Assembly: GCA_963783855.1 (NCBI GenBank)
Contig: CAWAPE010000014.1
Span: 124,001-188,000 of the forward strand
DNA: 64,000 nucleotides
Source: JAKAGZ01 sp963783855
Lineage (GTDB): Bacteria; Bacteroidota; Ignavibacteria; Ignavibacteriales; Ignavibacteriaceae
Reading direction: 5' to 3'
Shown here: positions 27,211-35,582 of the stretch, piece by piece
Layout: each line of letters starts with the position of its first letter
How positions within the stretch are numbered: position 1 is the first letter of the stretch
Position numbers and translations under genes: made by a program
The notes under the pieces: generated by a model
What the model was told of the DNA's origin: nothing
What the model saw: the letters and a program-made list of their open reading frames with translations, nothing else
Database searches by the model: none

Positions 27211-27578
27211 TAATTCTTTGCTTTTTTGTTAGGAAATATCTTTTCTCTGTCAGCCTTTTTCAGCTTCTCTGCAACCAATTCATAAGAATGGTCTATCCAC
27301 TTGTAAATAAGTTTATCCGGCACTGAATTATCAATATAAACAGAATTCCAGTGCATTTTATTCATATGCCAGCCGGGTTTTACACAATCGTATCTTTCGC
27401 GCAGTTCCACGGCTAATTCAGGATCACATTTTAAATTAATAAACACAGGTGTTTCTAAACTCGCAATCATGAATATCTTTCCCATTACCCTGTAAACAGG
27501 TGATACATCGTCAAAAGGAAGGCTTTCTGTTACGAATTTCTTTTTTAAGCAATATTCTCTTATTAGTTCCAGGTTCAT
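27210..27578 (-). CDS. MmcQ/YjbR family protein
   Basis: A 122-residue cytoplasmic protein of the MmcQ/YjbR (CyaY-like DNA-binding fold) family. Recognisable segments are IREYCLKKKFVTESLPFDD at the start, the FINLKCDPELAVELRERY core and the HMNKMHWNSVYID segment near residue 85. Cellular role is poorly known for the family. It is translationally coupled to the membrane metallophosphoesterase that follows. Start and length are normal. Confidence 0.85.
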   Translation of the reverse strand: MNLELIREYCLKKKFVTESLPFDDVSPVYRVMGKIFMIASLETPVFINLKCDPELAVELRERYDCVKPGWHMNKMHWNSVYIDNSVPDKLIYKWIDHSYELVAEKLKKADREKIFPNKKAKN

Positions 27579-27590
27579 AGTTTTATGTGT

Positions 27591-27672
27591 GTCATTTCGA
27601 CCGAAGGGAGAAATCTTTTCAGCATAATTTCAGAGAAGATTTCTCACCTGGCAGTTGCCGGATTCGAAATGA
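27591..27672. repeat. GTCAT-family palindromic intergenic element
   Basis: Left end GTCATTTCGACCGAAGGGAG, internal GAAATCTT and AAGATTTCTC, right end GATTCGAAATGA. It lies between the GT9 gene and the MmcQ/YjbR gene and is closely related to the copy at 25892-25974. Confidence 0.7.
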
Positions 27673-27683
27673 TTCTTAATGAA

Positions 27684-28721
27684 TTATTTTTCTAAAATTT
27701 TCTCGCTTAATTTAAAAACCTCATCGACGCTGATATCATTTATTTTTCCGCTTTCAGCCTGAATATAATTTTGGTTTTTTCCTCGTGGCGCCCATTCGTA
27801 TGTATTTGTCGGACCAAATAACCCGATCAGCTTTGTGCCTGAAGATGCTGCCAAATGCATCGTTCCGGTATCGTTCGTAATATATAAATCGATTTTTTTA
27901 AGAACAGCGCATAATTGTTTCTGTGGGAGATTTTCAATTACATATTCGATATTATTTTCAAGGAGTTTTGTTGTTAGTGTATTTACCACATCTTTATCCA
28001 TCGGGCCGCAGGTGATTAAAACATAATTTTCATATTTGTTATATAACTGTGAAAGCAATTCAAAAAAGTTTTCAACATTCCATAAGTTGTGAGTTTTTCC
28101 CGCACCCGGGTGAACGGCAATTATTTTTTTTGATTTGTCAGTAAAGTGTCTGTTAATAAAATTGCTTGCTTCTTGCTCGTCGCTCTCACTTAAAATTATT
28201 CCTGTCTGTTCAATTTCTTCCGGGGTTAGGTCGCAGCCTATCTGACGGATTACGTCCAGGTTTCTTTCCGACTGATGCTTTTTCTCTTTGTCCCAGAAAA
28301 AATCCTTTTTAATATTCAGGAACTTAGCACCCCTGTTAATTTTTTCGTCAATGCTGTTAACGCCGACGCGTATTTTTGCCCCGGACAAATAATTTATAAT
28401 GTGTGAGGTTGTTGAGTAGGCAAAAGTAGAAGTAACTATCCCGATTTGATATTTGATTTTTCTTAATTGTCTGTAAAAATTAAAAATAGTTTTAAGAGAA
28501 GATTTGTCGTAAACGATTACTTTGTCGAGGTATGGATTAATTTCTTTTAACGGAACCGGATAATTTGTTTTTGCGGCAACAAGAGTAATTTTTGCTTCTG
28601 GAAATTTTTTCTTAAGTGCGGCATAAAGCGGGAGAGAACAAATCATATCTCCCACCTGATTGTTCTTTCCCACCACTAAAATATTTTTTACCTTCGAAAT
28701 GAAATCTTGTGTTAAATTCAT
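27684..28721 (-). CDS. Glycosyltransferase family 9 (heptosyltransferase-like)
   Basis: A 345-residue GT-B fold enzyme of family GT9, which transfers heptose or related sugars to lipopolysaccharide core. The N-terminal domain shows the VVGKNNQVGDMICSLPLYAA motif. The C-terminal donor-binding domain shows IAVHPGAGKTHNLWNVENF and YITNDTGTMHLAASSGTKLI followed by GLFGPTNTYEWAPRG, both typical of ADP-heptose transferases. It is immediately upstream, in transcription terms, of the repeat and the MmcQ gene, and downstream of hemB by 33 nt. It may be the last gene of the heme operon transcript. Confidence 0.88.
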   Translation of the reverse strand: MNLTQDFISKVKNILVVGKNNQVGDMICSLPLYAALKKKFPEAKITLVAAKTNYPVPLKEINPYLDKVIVYDKSSLKTIFNFYRQLRKIKYQIGIVTSTFAYSTTSHIINYLSGAKIRVGVNSIDEKINRGAKFLNIKKDFFWDKEKKHQSERNLDVIRQIGCDLTPEEIEQTGIILSESDEQEASNFINRHFTDKSKKIIAVHPGAGKTHNLWNVENFFELLSQLYNKYENYVLITCGPMDKDVVNTLTTKLLENNIEYVIENLPQKQLCAVLKKIDLYITNDTGTMHLAASSGTKLIGLFGPTNTYEWAPRGKNQNYIQAESGKINDISVDEVFKLSEKILEK

Positions 28722-28754
28722 TCAGTTTTTTCTATTCATTTCGGGCAAATTAAT

Positions 28755-29741
28755 CTATTTTCTAACCTTGTCCAAGTATCTCGCAGCGTCTTTGGCAAAG
28801 TAGGTTAAAATCATATCTGCGCCGGCGCGTTTAATAGAAACGAGCGATTCTATCATAACTCTTTCTCCGTCGATCCAGTCATTTTGTGCAGCGGCTTTAA
28901 TCATAGAAAACTCCCCGCTTACCTGGTATGCAGCGGTTGGCATCCCGAATTTTTCTTTAACTCTCCAGATGATATCAAGATATGGTCCCGCTGGCTTTAC
29001 CATCACAATGTCTGCACCTTCTTCTATATCTGATTCAACTTCCCGTATGGCCTCGTCGCCGTTACCTATGTCCATCTGGTGTGAGCGCCTGTCACCGAAA
29101 GCAGGTGTAGATTCTGCAGCATCCCGGAAGGGTCCGTAATATCCGGAGGAATATTTTGCTGCGTAGCTCATAATCGGAATATTTGAAAAACCTTTGTAAT
29201 CAAGTGCCTTGCGTATTGCCAGCACTCTTCCGTCCATCATATCGGAAGGAGCGACCATATCTGCACCAGCCTCAGCATGTGAGATAGCTTCTTTTGCGAG
29301 AAGAGAAACTGTTTCGTCGTTAAGAATTTCTTCGCCCTTCAGAACACCGCAATGTCCGTGAGATGTGTATTCGCACATACAAACGTCTGTAATTACAAGA
29401 AGGTCTTTCACTTCAGCTTTAATTGCCCGTATTGCTTTTTGTACTATTCCGTTTTCATCGTATGCTTCACTTCCCTGTTCATCTTTGTGTTCCGGAATTC
29501 CAAAAAGGATTACAGCAGGAATTCCAAGTGATGCAACTTCTTTACATTCTTTTACTAGTTCATCAACGGAAAGCTGAAAATTTCCCGGCATCGATTTGAT
29601 CGGGTTTCTAATTTTTTCACCCGGCACAACAAACAACGGGTAAATTAAATCATTCTTAGATAATTCTGTTTCTCTGATCATATCTCTTACGATCGGATTG
29701 TAACGTAGTCTTCTTAATCTTTTGCTTGGATAGATAGCCAT
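28755..29741 (-). CDS. hemB: Delta-aminolevulinic acid dehydratase (porphobilinogen synthase)
   Basis: HemB condenses two 5-aminolevulinates to porphobilinogen. The 328-residue protein shows the start motif RLRRLRYNPIVRDMIRET, the zinc-site cysteines in DVCMCEYTSHGHCG, and the Schiff-base lysine regions (IMSYAAKYSSGYYGPFRDA and DIVMVKPAGPYLD). A GGAGA ribosome-binding site fixes the ATG. It is the most downstream heme gene of the operon. A palindromic repeat lies in the 61-nt gap to hemY. Confidence 0.97.
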   Translation of the reverse strand: MAIYPSKRLRRLRYNPIVRDMIRETELSKNDLIYPLFVVPGEKIRNPIKSMPGNFQLSVDELVKECKEVASLGIPAVILFGIPEHKDEQGSEAYDENGIVQKAIRAIKAEVKDLLVITDVCMCEYTSHGHCGVLKGEEILNDETVSLLAKEAISHAEAGADMVAPSDMMDGRVLAIRKALDYKGFSNIPIMSYAAKYSSGYYGPFRDAAESTPAFGDRRSHQMDIGNGDEAIREVESDIEEGADIVMVKPAGPYLDIIWRVKEKFGMPTAAYQVSGEFSMIKAAAQNDWIDGERVMIESLVSIKRAGADMILTYFAKDAARYLDKVRK

Positions 29742-29761
29742 AATTATTGTCTCCTTAATTT

Positions 29762-29818
29762 ACTTAGCGACTTAGCGCCTTTGCGGTTAATGGTATTTAC
29801 CGCTAAGACGCAGAGAAG
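29762..29818. repeat. Inverted pair of 'CTTAGCG/CGCTAAG' repeats between hemB and hemY
   Basis: Two related arms face each other: CTTAGCGCCTTTGCGG (within 29762-29785) and CCGCTAAGACGCAGAG (within 29800-29818), with a short centre. They form a long imperfect hairpin. The right arm includes the hemY stop codon and encodes its last residues. The same sequence family borders the GxxExxY cassette at 32583-33027, there with the ends arranged the other way round. Confidence 0.75.
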
Positions 29819-31179
29819 CTAAGAATTTTATTATAAACTGTTTCACTACTCTTAACACAGTCACCGAGAGAAATTCCTCCGCGGTAATTTCCCGCAAGGA
29901 TGAATCCCGGGAATTTATTTTCAAATTCTTCAAAAGCTTTTTCGTGTTCAATGTAACCGATGTTATATTGTGGAATTGCTTTACTCCAGAATTTATAAGA
30001 TTTAAAAACCGGCTCTGAATTAATATTCATTAATTCGTGAAATTCTTTTAAAACATTTTTCACAACTTCTTCTTTGTCTTTATCGGCTACTTCGGGATTT
30101 CTTGAACCCCCAACAAAAAGGGTGAAAGAAGCTTTGCTGTCATCACACCTGTTCGGAAATAAAACTGAGCTCCAGATTGCCCCGAGAAAAGATTTTTTTT
30201 CTTTTGCAGGAATTAAAAAACCAAAACCATCAAGAGCCTGCCCGATTGCTGATTTTTCATAACCGAGATAAAGAACAAGCACCGGCGGATAAACAATATT
30301 TGTCAAATGCTCGGCTGTTTTTACATCAAGATCTTTTACAAGGTTTGCTGCAAAATAAGCGGGGATAGTAGAAACAACCAAATCACAATCAATGGAATTA
30401 ATTTCTTCGCCCTGTTTATATTTTACTCTGTAACCGGAATCAAGTTTCGTGATAGAGGTTACTTCTGTTTCAAGTAAAACTTTATCAGATAATGAAGCAG
30501 CGATAGTCTTTGGAAATATCTGCATGCCGGATTTAAAAGAAAACATCTTCGCAGATTGTTTCGATTTTTCAGCACGCTTTTTTCTTTCACGTATACTTTT
30601 TATAGTACCGACAATTAATCCGCCGTATTTTTCCTCAAGATCGTAAAGTTTCGGAAAGGCTGATTTTACACTTAAATCTTCCGGGTTGCCGGCATAAACA
30701 CCAGCAACAAAAGGATTTATAGCATAATCAAGAAACTCCCGCCCCAGCCTCCTTTCAACAAATTGAGCGATACTCTGGTAGTAGCCGTCTTTTGATCTGC
30801 CGATAAATGGTTCGGCCAGTAACCTTAATTTTGCTTTTGTTGAAAAGAGTTTTGTCTTAATTAATCCGGGTGGGCTCATAGGGAGAGCATGAAGTTTTTC
30901 GTTTCTTAAGATATATCTTTTGTTTGATTCTTTGTTCGCATAAACCATTTCGTCCTGCAAACCAAGCTCTTCAACTATCTGCGCGATTAAAGGATGCGTC
31001 TCGAGTCCGCTGTTAGGACCACGATCGAATAAATAACCGTCTTCCACAACGGTGTCGATTGATCCGCCTACCGCATCTTTTTTTTCAAGAACAGTAACAT
31101 CATACCCATCTTTATTTAAAAGATAAGATATTGTAAGCCCTGAAATACCTGCTCCGAGAACAACAACTTTTTTCTTCAT
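29803..31179 (-). CDS. hemY: Protoporphyrinogen oxidase, FAD-dependent (HemY/HemG type)
   Basis: This enzyme oxidises protoporphyrinogen or coproporphyrinogen III late in heme synthesis, normally with O2. The 458-residue flavoprotein begins with the FAD dinucleotide motif VVVLGAGISGLTISYLL and then the GGSIDTV...YLFDRGPNSGLE pattern of protoporphyrinogen oxidases. It ends with a C-terminal FAD segment ILAGNYRGGISLGDCV. It lies 5 nt after hemN, so it is coupled to it. The C-terminal residues SFSAS and the stop codon fall within the palindromic repeat. Whether it acts on protoporphyrinogen or coproporphyrinogen cannot be read from the sequence. Confidence 0.9.
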   Translation of the reverse strand: MKKKVVVLGAGISGLTISYLLNKDGYDVTVLEKKDAVGGSIDTVVEDGYLFDRGPNSGLETHPLIAQIVEELGLQDEMVYANKESNKRYILRNEKLHALPMSPPGLIKTKLFSTKAKLRLLAEPFIGRSKDGYYQSIAQFVERRLGREFLDYAINPFVAGVYAGNPEDLSVKSAFPKLYDLEEKYGGLIVGTIKSIRERKKRAEKSKQSAKMFSFKSGMQIFPKTIAASLSDKVLLETEVTSITKLDSGYRVKYKQGEEINSIDCDLVVSTIPAYFAANLVKDLDVKTAEHLTNIVYPPVLVLYLGYEKSAIGQALDGFGFLIPAKEKKSFLGAIWSSVLFPNRCDDSKASFTLFVGGSRNPEVADKDKEEVVKNVLKEFHELMNINSEPVFKSYKFWSKAIPQYNIGYIEHEKAFEEFENKFPGFILAGNYRGGISLGDCVKSSETVYNKILSFSAS

Positions 31180-31184
31180 ATAAA

Positions 31185-32561
31185 TTATACTGTCCTGGAA
31201 TATCTTGCTGTGTCTTCTTTTCTTTCTATATAACCATCAAAGTTCATTGCAATGTTTCTAATCAATAATCTTCCCATTTCAGAAACTTCTATTTTATTTT
31301 CAGTAACGGTAATTAGTCTATCTTTTTCCATCTCTTTCATATTGTTAAGGCCCCAGGCAAAATATTTTCTGAAGTCTATGTTGTGTTTCTTTTCCATAGC
31401 CGGAATGTCCAGCTCGAAGTTACACATAATCTGCATAATCACATCGCGTCTTATCTGGTCGTCTTCATTTAATTGATAGCCTTTTGTTACCGGAAGTGTT
31501 TCGTTATCAATTGCATCAAAGTATTCTTTCTCGGTTTTAATGTTTTGAACGTAAATGTTTTGCAACTGACTTATAGCAGTAATTCCCATTGCATAAAGGT
31601 CTGAGCCAGAGTGTGTGCTATAGCCCTGGAAATTTCTGTACAGTTTTTTCTCTCGCATTGCAACGGCAAGTTCATCATCCGGTTTTGCAAAGTGATCCAT
31701 TCCGATTAATACATATCCGGCAGAGGATAATTTTTCTATTGTCATCTTTAAAATATCGAGTTTAATCTCTGCTGCAGGAATATCTTCAGGATGAATAAGT
31801 GCCATATGTTTTTTCATCCACGGCACGTGGGCGTAATTAAACACGGCAATTCTGTCCGGAGAGATATCAATAATTTTATCTACAGTATCCTCGAAGGTTT
31901 CTACTGTCTGGAAAGGAAGTCCGTACATTAAATCAAGATTAATGCTGCTGAAACCTAGTTCGCGGACCCACTCAACGGTCTGCCGGGTTATATCTTCCGG
32001 CTGGATCCGGTTTACAGCTTTCTGAACCTTTTCGTTGAAATCCTGCACTCCCATGCTTATCCTGTTAAAGCCGTTGTTTCTCAGCGCTTCCAGGTGCGCA
32101 CGCTTTAGTTCACGGGGATCAATTTCACATCCGTTTTCAGAGTCATCTTTAAAATTAAAATTCTCTTTTACATAGGAAGCGAGTTCGTTTATTTCATCGG
32201 GAGTAAGATGTGTCGGTGTACCGCCACCCCAGTGAAGCTGTGAAACCTGTCTTTCCGGCAGAAGATATGTTCTTACCATATCTATTTCTTTTTTCAGGTA
32301 TTTCAAATATTCTTTTACCCTGTCGCGGTTACGGGTGATAATCATATTGCAACCGCAGAAGTAACAGAGGGTGTCACAAAAAGGAAGATGATAATATAGA
32401 GACAAATCCGGGAGACCTTCACCGTAATTGGTTTTAATTATTTCATCCAGATAATTTTCTGCCGTAAAGGTGTCCTTAAACTGCGGTGCAGTCGGGTAGC
32501 TTGTGTATCTTGGTCCTGGTTTATCGTATTTCTTAAATTTTGAGAGATCAAATTCGAACAT
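31185..32561 (-). CDS. hemN: Oxygen-independent coproporphyrinogen III oxidase
   Basis: A radical SAM enzyme decarboxylating coproporphyrinogen III to protoporphyrinogen IX without oxygen. It has the cluster motif LPFCDTLCYFCGC, with CxxxCxxC plus the extra Cys typical of true HemN, and the N-terminal YTSYPTAPQF segment and HWGGGTPTHL motif. The start is the ATG at 32559-32561, with a perfect GGAGG site 4-9 nt upstream. A longer reading to 32612 only adds residues encoded by the bordering repeat. The protein is then 458 residues, normal for HemN. In the operon a GxxExxY cassette separates it from hemE. Confidence 0.95.
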   Translation of the reverse strand: MFEFDLSKFKKYDKPGPRYTSYPTAPQFKDTFTAENYLDEIIKTNYGEGLPDLSLYYHLPFCDTLCYFCGCNMIITRNRDRVKEYLKYLKKEIDMVRTYLLPERQVSQLHWGGGTPTHLTPDEINELASYVKENFNFKDDSENGCEIDPRELKRAHLEALRNNGFNRISMGVQDFNEKVQKAVNRIQPEDITRQTVEWVRELGFSSINLDLMYGLPFQTVETFEDTVDKIIDISPDRIAVFNYAHVPWMKKHMALIHPEDIPAAEIKLDILKMTIEKLSSAGYVLIGMDHFAKPDDELAVAMREKKLYRNFQGYSTHSGSDLYAMGITAISQLQNIYVQNIKTEKEYFDAIDNETLPVTKGYQLNEDDQIRRDVIMQIMCNFELDIPAMEKKHNIDFRKYFAWGLNNMKEMEKDRLITVTENKIEVSEMGRLLIRNIAMNFDGYIERKEDTARYSRTV

Positions 32562-32582
32562 CGTTTCCTCCAAAGAAAATTT

Positions 32583-33027
32583 ACCGCAAAGTCGCGAAGA
32601 CGCAAAGGTCAAAAACCATTTACCATCCTATTAAAACCGTCAACTAACTTTGGGACATTAAAATTAATCAAAAAACCTAATCTTTTATCTGCAAGCTTTA
32701 AATATGTTAATAATTGTGCTTTATGGACTGGCAATAATATTTCAACCGCTTTTAACTCTATTATTATCTCATTTTCTACTAAAACATCAATTCTAAAATC
32801 AGCATCTAAAACTTCATCTTTATATACTACAGGAACAGGAGCCTGCTTGATGCAGTTGATTTTTCTTAGGCTTAATTCCTTACACAAGCAAGTTTCATAA
32901 ACGCTTTCAAGCAATCCCGGCCCTAAGTTTCTATGAACTTCAATAGAGGCATCCAATATCTGTTTACTTAAACTATTTAAATAATCTCTGTTCAAAACTT
33001 CTTTGCGCCTCTGCGTCTTAGCGGTGA
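32583..33027. mobile_element. Putative GxxExxY cassette bounded by inverted repeats
   Basis: A 26-bp arm at 32583-32608 (starting ACCGCAAAG and ending CGCAAAGG) and an inverted arm at 33001-33027 (ending CTTAGCGGT) match at roughly four of five positions. They enclose the GxxExxY gene almost exactly: its TTG start is about 6 nt inside the right arm and its stop abuts the left arm. The right arm also contains the hemE stop codon. No transposase is present. The unit interrupts the hemE-hemN junction. Calling it mobile is an inference. Confidence 0.5.
32609..32995 (-). CDS. GxxExxY protein (PD-(D/E)XK nuclease-like)
   Basis: A 128-residue protein of the GxxExxY family, named for the motif seen here as GPGLLESVYE at residues 25-34. 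The nuclease-like core follows: DADFRIDVLVENEIIIELKA, with Asp and Glu-x-Lys in PD-(D/E)XK positions, then LLPVHKAQLLTYLKLADKRLGFLINF. Biological role is unknown; the fold suggests DNA binding or cleavage. It starts at TTG, with an AAGAAG site in the adjoining repeat arm. It is unrelated to heme synthesis and sits in the operon between hemE and hemN inside inverted repeats, so it is likely an insertion. Confidence 0.88.
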   Translation of the reverse strand: MNRDYLNSLSKQILDASIEVHRNLGPGLLESVYETCLCKELSLRKINCIKQAPVPVVYKDEVLDADFRIDVLVENEIIIELKAVEILLPVHKAQLLTYLKLADKRLGFLINFNVPKLVDGFNRMVNGF

Positions 33028-34067
33028 AATGCTTTGCTTTCTTCTTTTACTGTATCTATAAAGAATTTTGCTTTTTCCGGTTTTACATCCGGCAGAATAC
33101 CATGGCCCAGATTAAAAATATGTCCGGTGCCGTTTCCGTAATTTGAAAGAATCCTTTTTACTTCATTCCTGATTTTTTCCTCGCTTCCGTAAAGAACTGT
33201 TGGATCCATATTTCCCTGTAGCGCAACACGGTCTCCTATTTCGCTTCTTACCTTACCGAGATCCATTGTCCAGTCCATTCCGATTACATCAGCGCCGGCA
33301 TCAGCAATTTTATTAAGATTATAATGTACGCCTTTTGCAAAAACAATTACCGGCTGACCGTCTTTTTTAATGTTAGAAATTATTTTTTCAATATATCTCA
33401 GAGAGAATTCTTCAAAGTCAGCCTGTGAAAGATTACCGCCCCAGGTATCGAAAATCTGGACGGCGTCCGCTCCCGCCTCAATCTTTGCCGATAAATACTT
33501 TGCAATTGCGTCTGCTAGTTTATCAAGAATAGAATGAGCAAGCTTTGGATTGTTATGGATCAAACTTTTTACAAAAGAAAAGTTTTTTGATCCTCGCCCT
33601 TCAACCATATAACACAACAGTGTCCATGGAGCACCGCTGAAACCGATTAAAGGAACGCGGTTATTCAACTCCTTTTTAGTAAGTGAGACTGCATCGAGAA
33701 CATATTTTAAATCTTTTGTCGGGTCGATTACCTTTAAGGCTTTAGCATCTTCTTCGCTTCTTACCGGGTGAGGAAAAACAGGCCCTTTTCCCTCGTGCAT
33801 TTCAAGATGCATTCCCATTGCTTCGGGAATTACCAGAATATCCGAAAAAAGAATTGCCGCATCAACCCCAATCAAATCGACCGGCTGAATTGTAACTTCC
33901 GTTGCCAGTTCCGGTGTTTTGCACATTGTTAAGAAGTCAGCCTTTTTGCGTACGGCCCTGTATTGAGGTAAATATCTTCCTGCCTGTCTCATCATCCAGA
34001 CAGGGGTTCTTTCAACAGGTTGTCTTTTACATGCTCTCAGGAATAAATCGTTTTGTAGTTTGCTCAA
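33018..34067 (-). CDS. hemE: Uroporphyrinogen decarboxylase
   Basis: HemE decarboxylates the four acetates of uroporphyrinogen III to give coproporphyrinogen III. The 349-residue protein has the signatures PVWMMRQAGRYLPQYR near residue 22 and GFSGAPWTLLCYMVEGRGSK near residue 143, and the C-terminal FNLGHGILPDVKPE. The start codon is TTG at 34065-34067, supported by a GGAGA site 9 nt upstream. Its stop codon lies inside the right arm of the GxxExxY cassette, so the last residues (FHR) may have been set by that insertion. The gap to the tetR-hemD gene holds a GTCAT-type palindrome. Confidence 0.96.
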   Translation of the reverse strand: MSKLQNDLFLRACKRQPVERTPVWMMRQAGRYLPQYRAVRKKADFLTMCKTPELATEVTIQPVDLIGVDAAILFSDILVIPEAMGMHLEMHEGKGPVFPHPVRSEEDAKALKVIDPTKDLKYVLDAVSLTKKELNNRVPLIGFSGAPWTLLCYMVEGRGSKNFSFVKSLIHNNPKLAHSILDKLADAIAKYLSAKIEAGADAVQIFDTWGGNLSQADFEEFSLRYIEKIISNIKKDGQPVIVFAKGVHYNLNKIADAGADVIGMDWTMDLGKVRSEIGDRVALQGNMDPTVLYGSEEKIRNEVKRILSNYGNGTGHIFNLGHGILPDVKPEKAKFFIDTVKEESKAFHR

Positions 34068-34094
34068 GCTTTGTCTCCGTAATTGTTTTTGTCA

Positions 34095-34178
34095 GTCATT
34101 TCGAGGAAGTCCTCGACCGAGGAATCTTGTATTTATTTAAGAAGATTTCTCACCCGTTAAAACGGGATACGAAATGAC
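34095..34178. repeat. GTCAT-family palindromic intergenic element
   Basis: Left end GTCATTTCGA (34095-34104) and right end CGAAATGAC (34170-34178), with inner hairpins AGTCCTCGACCGAGGA and ACCCGTTAAAACGGGA and the shared AAGATTTCTC segment. It fills the gap between hemE and the tetR-hemD fusion, so the operon transcript would carry this structured RNA. Confidence 0.7.
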
Positions 34179-34187
34179 AGCAAGTGT

Positions 34188-35582
34188 TTATTTTTTATAA
34201 TATTCTAAGGTGGCTTTTACAAGCCCGTTAATTGTATACTCGTCCGGCATAATTGTAACGCGCACATTCCTGTTTTCAATGGCCGCACGTGTAGTCGGGC
34301 CTATTGCCGCTATATCAAATCCTTTGAAATACTGAAATGGATTCGTGATGTCAAGAATCTGCAGATAGTTTTTAAATGTTGAGGGACTTGTAAATATAAA
34401 CAGATCCGGATTATTGTTTTTTAGTTCATCCAGTCTGTCCTTTATTGTTTCTTTTTCCGGAAGGGCAACATTATAAACAGGAGCTACTTTTATAGTTGCG
34501 CCCTGCTCTTCCAGTCCCGCGGGTAATTCTTCTCTGCCAATTGCCGACTGCGGAATAAAAATCACCTTATTTTCAAGATCATATTTTGAAAGCTCATTAA
34601 TAACGCCTTCACCGCTGAACTTACTTGGAATAATATTTACGGGAAGTCCCTGTCTTTCGCACACGGCTGCAGTTTTATTCCCAACAGCAACAACTTTGAT
34701 CTTTGAGTAGTTAAATTTTTTGTTCAGTTCGTCACAGCGCTTGTTAAACATTTTCACAGCGTGCGCTGAAGTAAAGATTATAAAATCTATATTTTTTTCT
34801 TTTAAAATAACAGTGTCAAATTCTTTCCAGCTATCAGGGGGAACAATATCAAGCGTAGGGAAAATTATAACCTTTGCTCCAAGCTGAATAAATGCTTCGG
34901 CAGATTCGCGTGATTGTTCCACTGTCCTGGTAATAACAATAGTTTTACCACGCAATGGAAGAATTTTATCTTTTTCAAAACTTGAAAACAATCCGTGAAG
35001 GACAAAATCAAAAATTTTCTCCCGGTCCTTAATCATATCTGGTTCGGAATAATTTTTTTCAATTCCCCTGTAAATTGCACCGTAAATGCTTCCAAGTATT
35101 AAATCAACTGCAAAGGTTTCCTCTATTTCCCTGAAAAGATTTTCGGTCTTACCGGATTTAATTATATCAAACAAGATATTTTTTAAATCTTTTTCCAGCC
35201 GGCATAACTCATCACATAATTTGTGATCAGCTTTCAAAGATTCTTTCTGATACATCAAAAAGAAACTCTGATATTTCATCATGAACATGTAGAGGTGAAT
35301 AATAAACGAGTGCAGCGAATCAATACTGCTCATTTCGTACTGAACTTTGTTTTTAAGAGAAATGACCAGGTTTTCCATTCTCATGTTCATAATAGAAAAA
35401 TAGAGATCTTCTTTGGTCTCGAAATAATTATAGACGGTGCCTTTTGCAATTGAAGCAAGTTTAGCGACATCTTCCATCATTACTTCGTGATAGCTCTTTT
35501 GTGAAAAGAGCTTTGCTGCGGATTCAATAATTTTTTTCCGCTTCAGTAATTTATTGCTTTCCTTTTTTGATGGGAGATTCAT
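34188..35582 (-). CDS. hemD: TetR-family regulator fused to uroporphyrinogen-III synthase (HemD)
   Basis: One uninterrupted 464-residue frame carries two proteins. Residues about 10-205 are a TetR regulator, with the HTH pattern KIIESAAKLFSQKSYHEVMM and then AKGTVYNYFETKEDLYFSI, followed by an all-helical ligand/dimer domain. Residues about 212-464 are HemD, which cyclises hydroxymethylbilane to uroporphyrinogen III. It starts at LRGKTIVITRTVEQSRES and has FTSAHAVKMF, the GNKTA segment and FTSPSTFKNY. The first codon overlaps the hemC stop by 4 nt (ATGA). The arrangement suggests a heme-pathway enzyme that also reports on pathway flux at DNA, but regulation is inferred. There is no stop or internal start signal evident between the two parts. 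Confidence 0.9.
   Translation of the reverse strand: MNLPSKKESNKLLKRKKIIESAAKLFSQKSYHEVMMEDVAKLASIAKGTVYNYFETKEDLYFSIMNMRMENLVISLKNKVQYEMSSIDSLHSFIIHLYMFMMKYQSFFLMYQKESLKADHKLCDELCRLEKDLKNILFDIIKSGKTENLFREIEETFAVDLILGSIYGAIYRGIEKNYSEPDMIKDREKIFDFVLHGLFSSFEKDKILPLRGKTIVITRTVEQSRESAEAFIQLGAKVIIFPTLDIVPPDSWKEFDTVILKEKNIDFIIFTSAHAVKMFNKRCDELNKKFNYSKIKVVAVGNKTAAVCERQGLPVNIIPSKFSGEGVINELSKYDLENKVIFIPQSAIGREELPAGLEEQGATIKVAPVYNVALPEKETIKDRLDELKNNNPDLFIFTSPSTFKNYLQILDITNPFQYFKGFDIAAIGPTTRAAIENRNVRVTIMPDEYTINGLVKATLEYYKK

Noticed and set aside
32562..32612. N-terminal extension of hemN
   Set aside because: It is translated from the inverted-repeat arm, while a perfect GGAGG site precedes the ATG at 32561.
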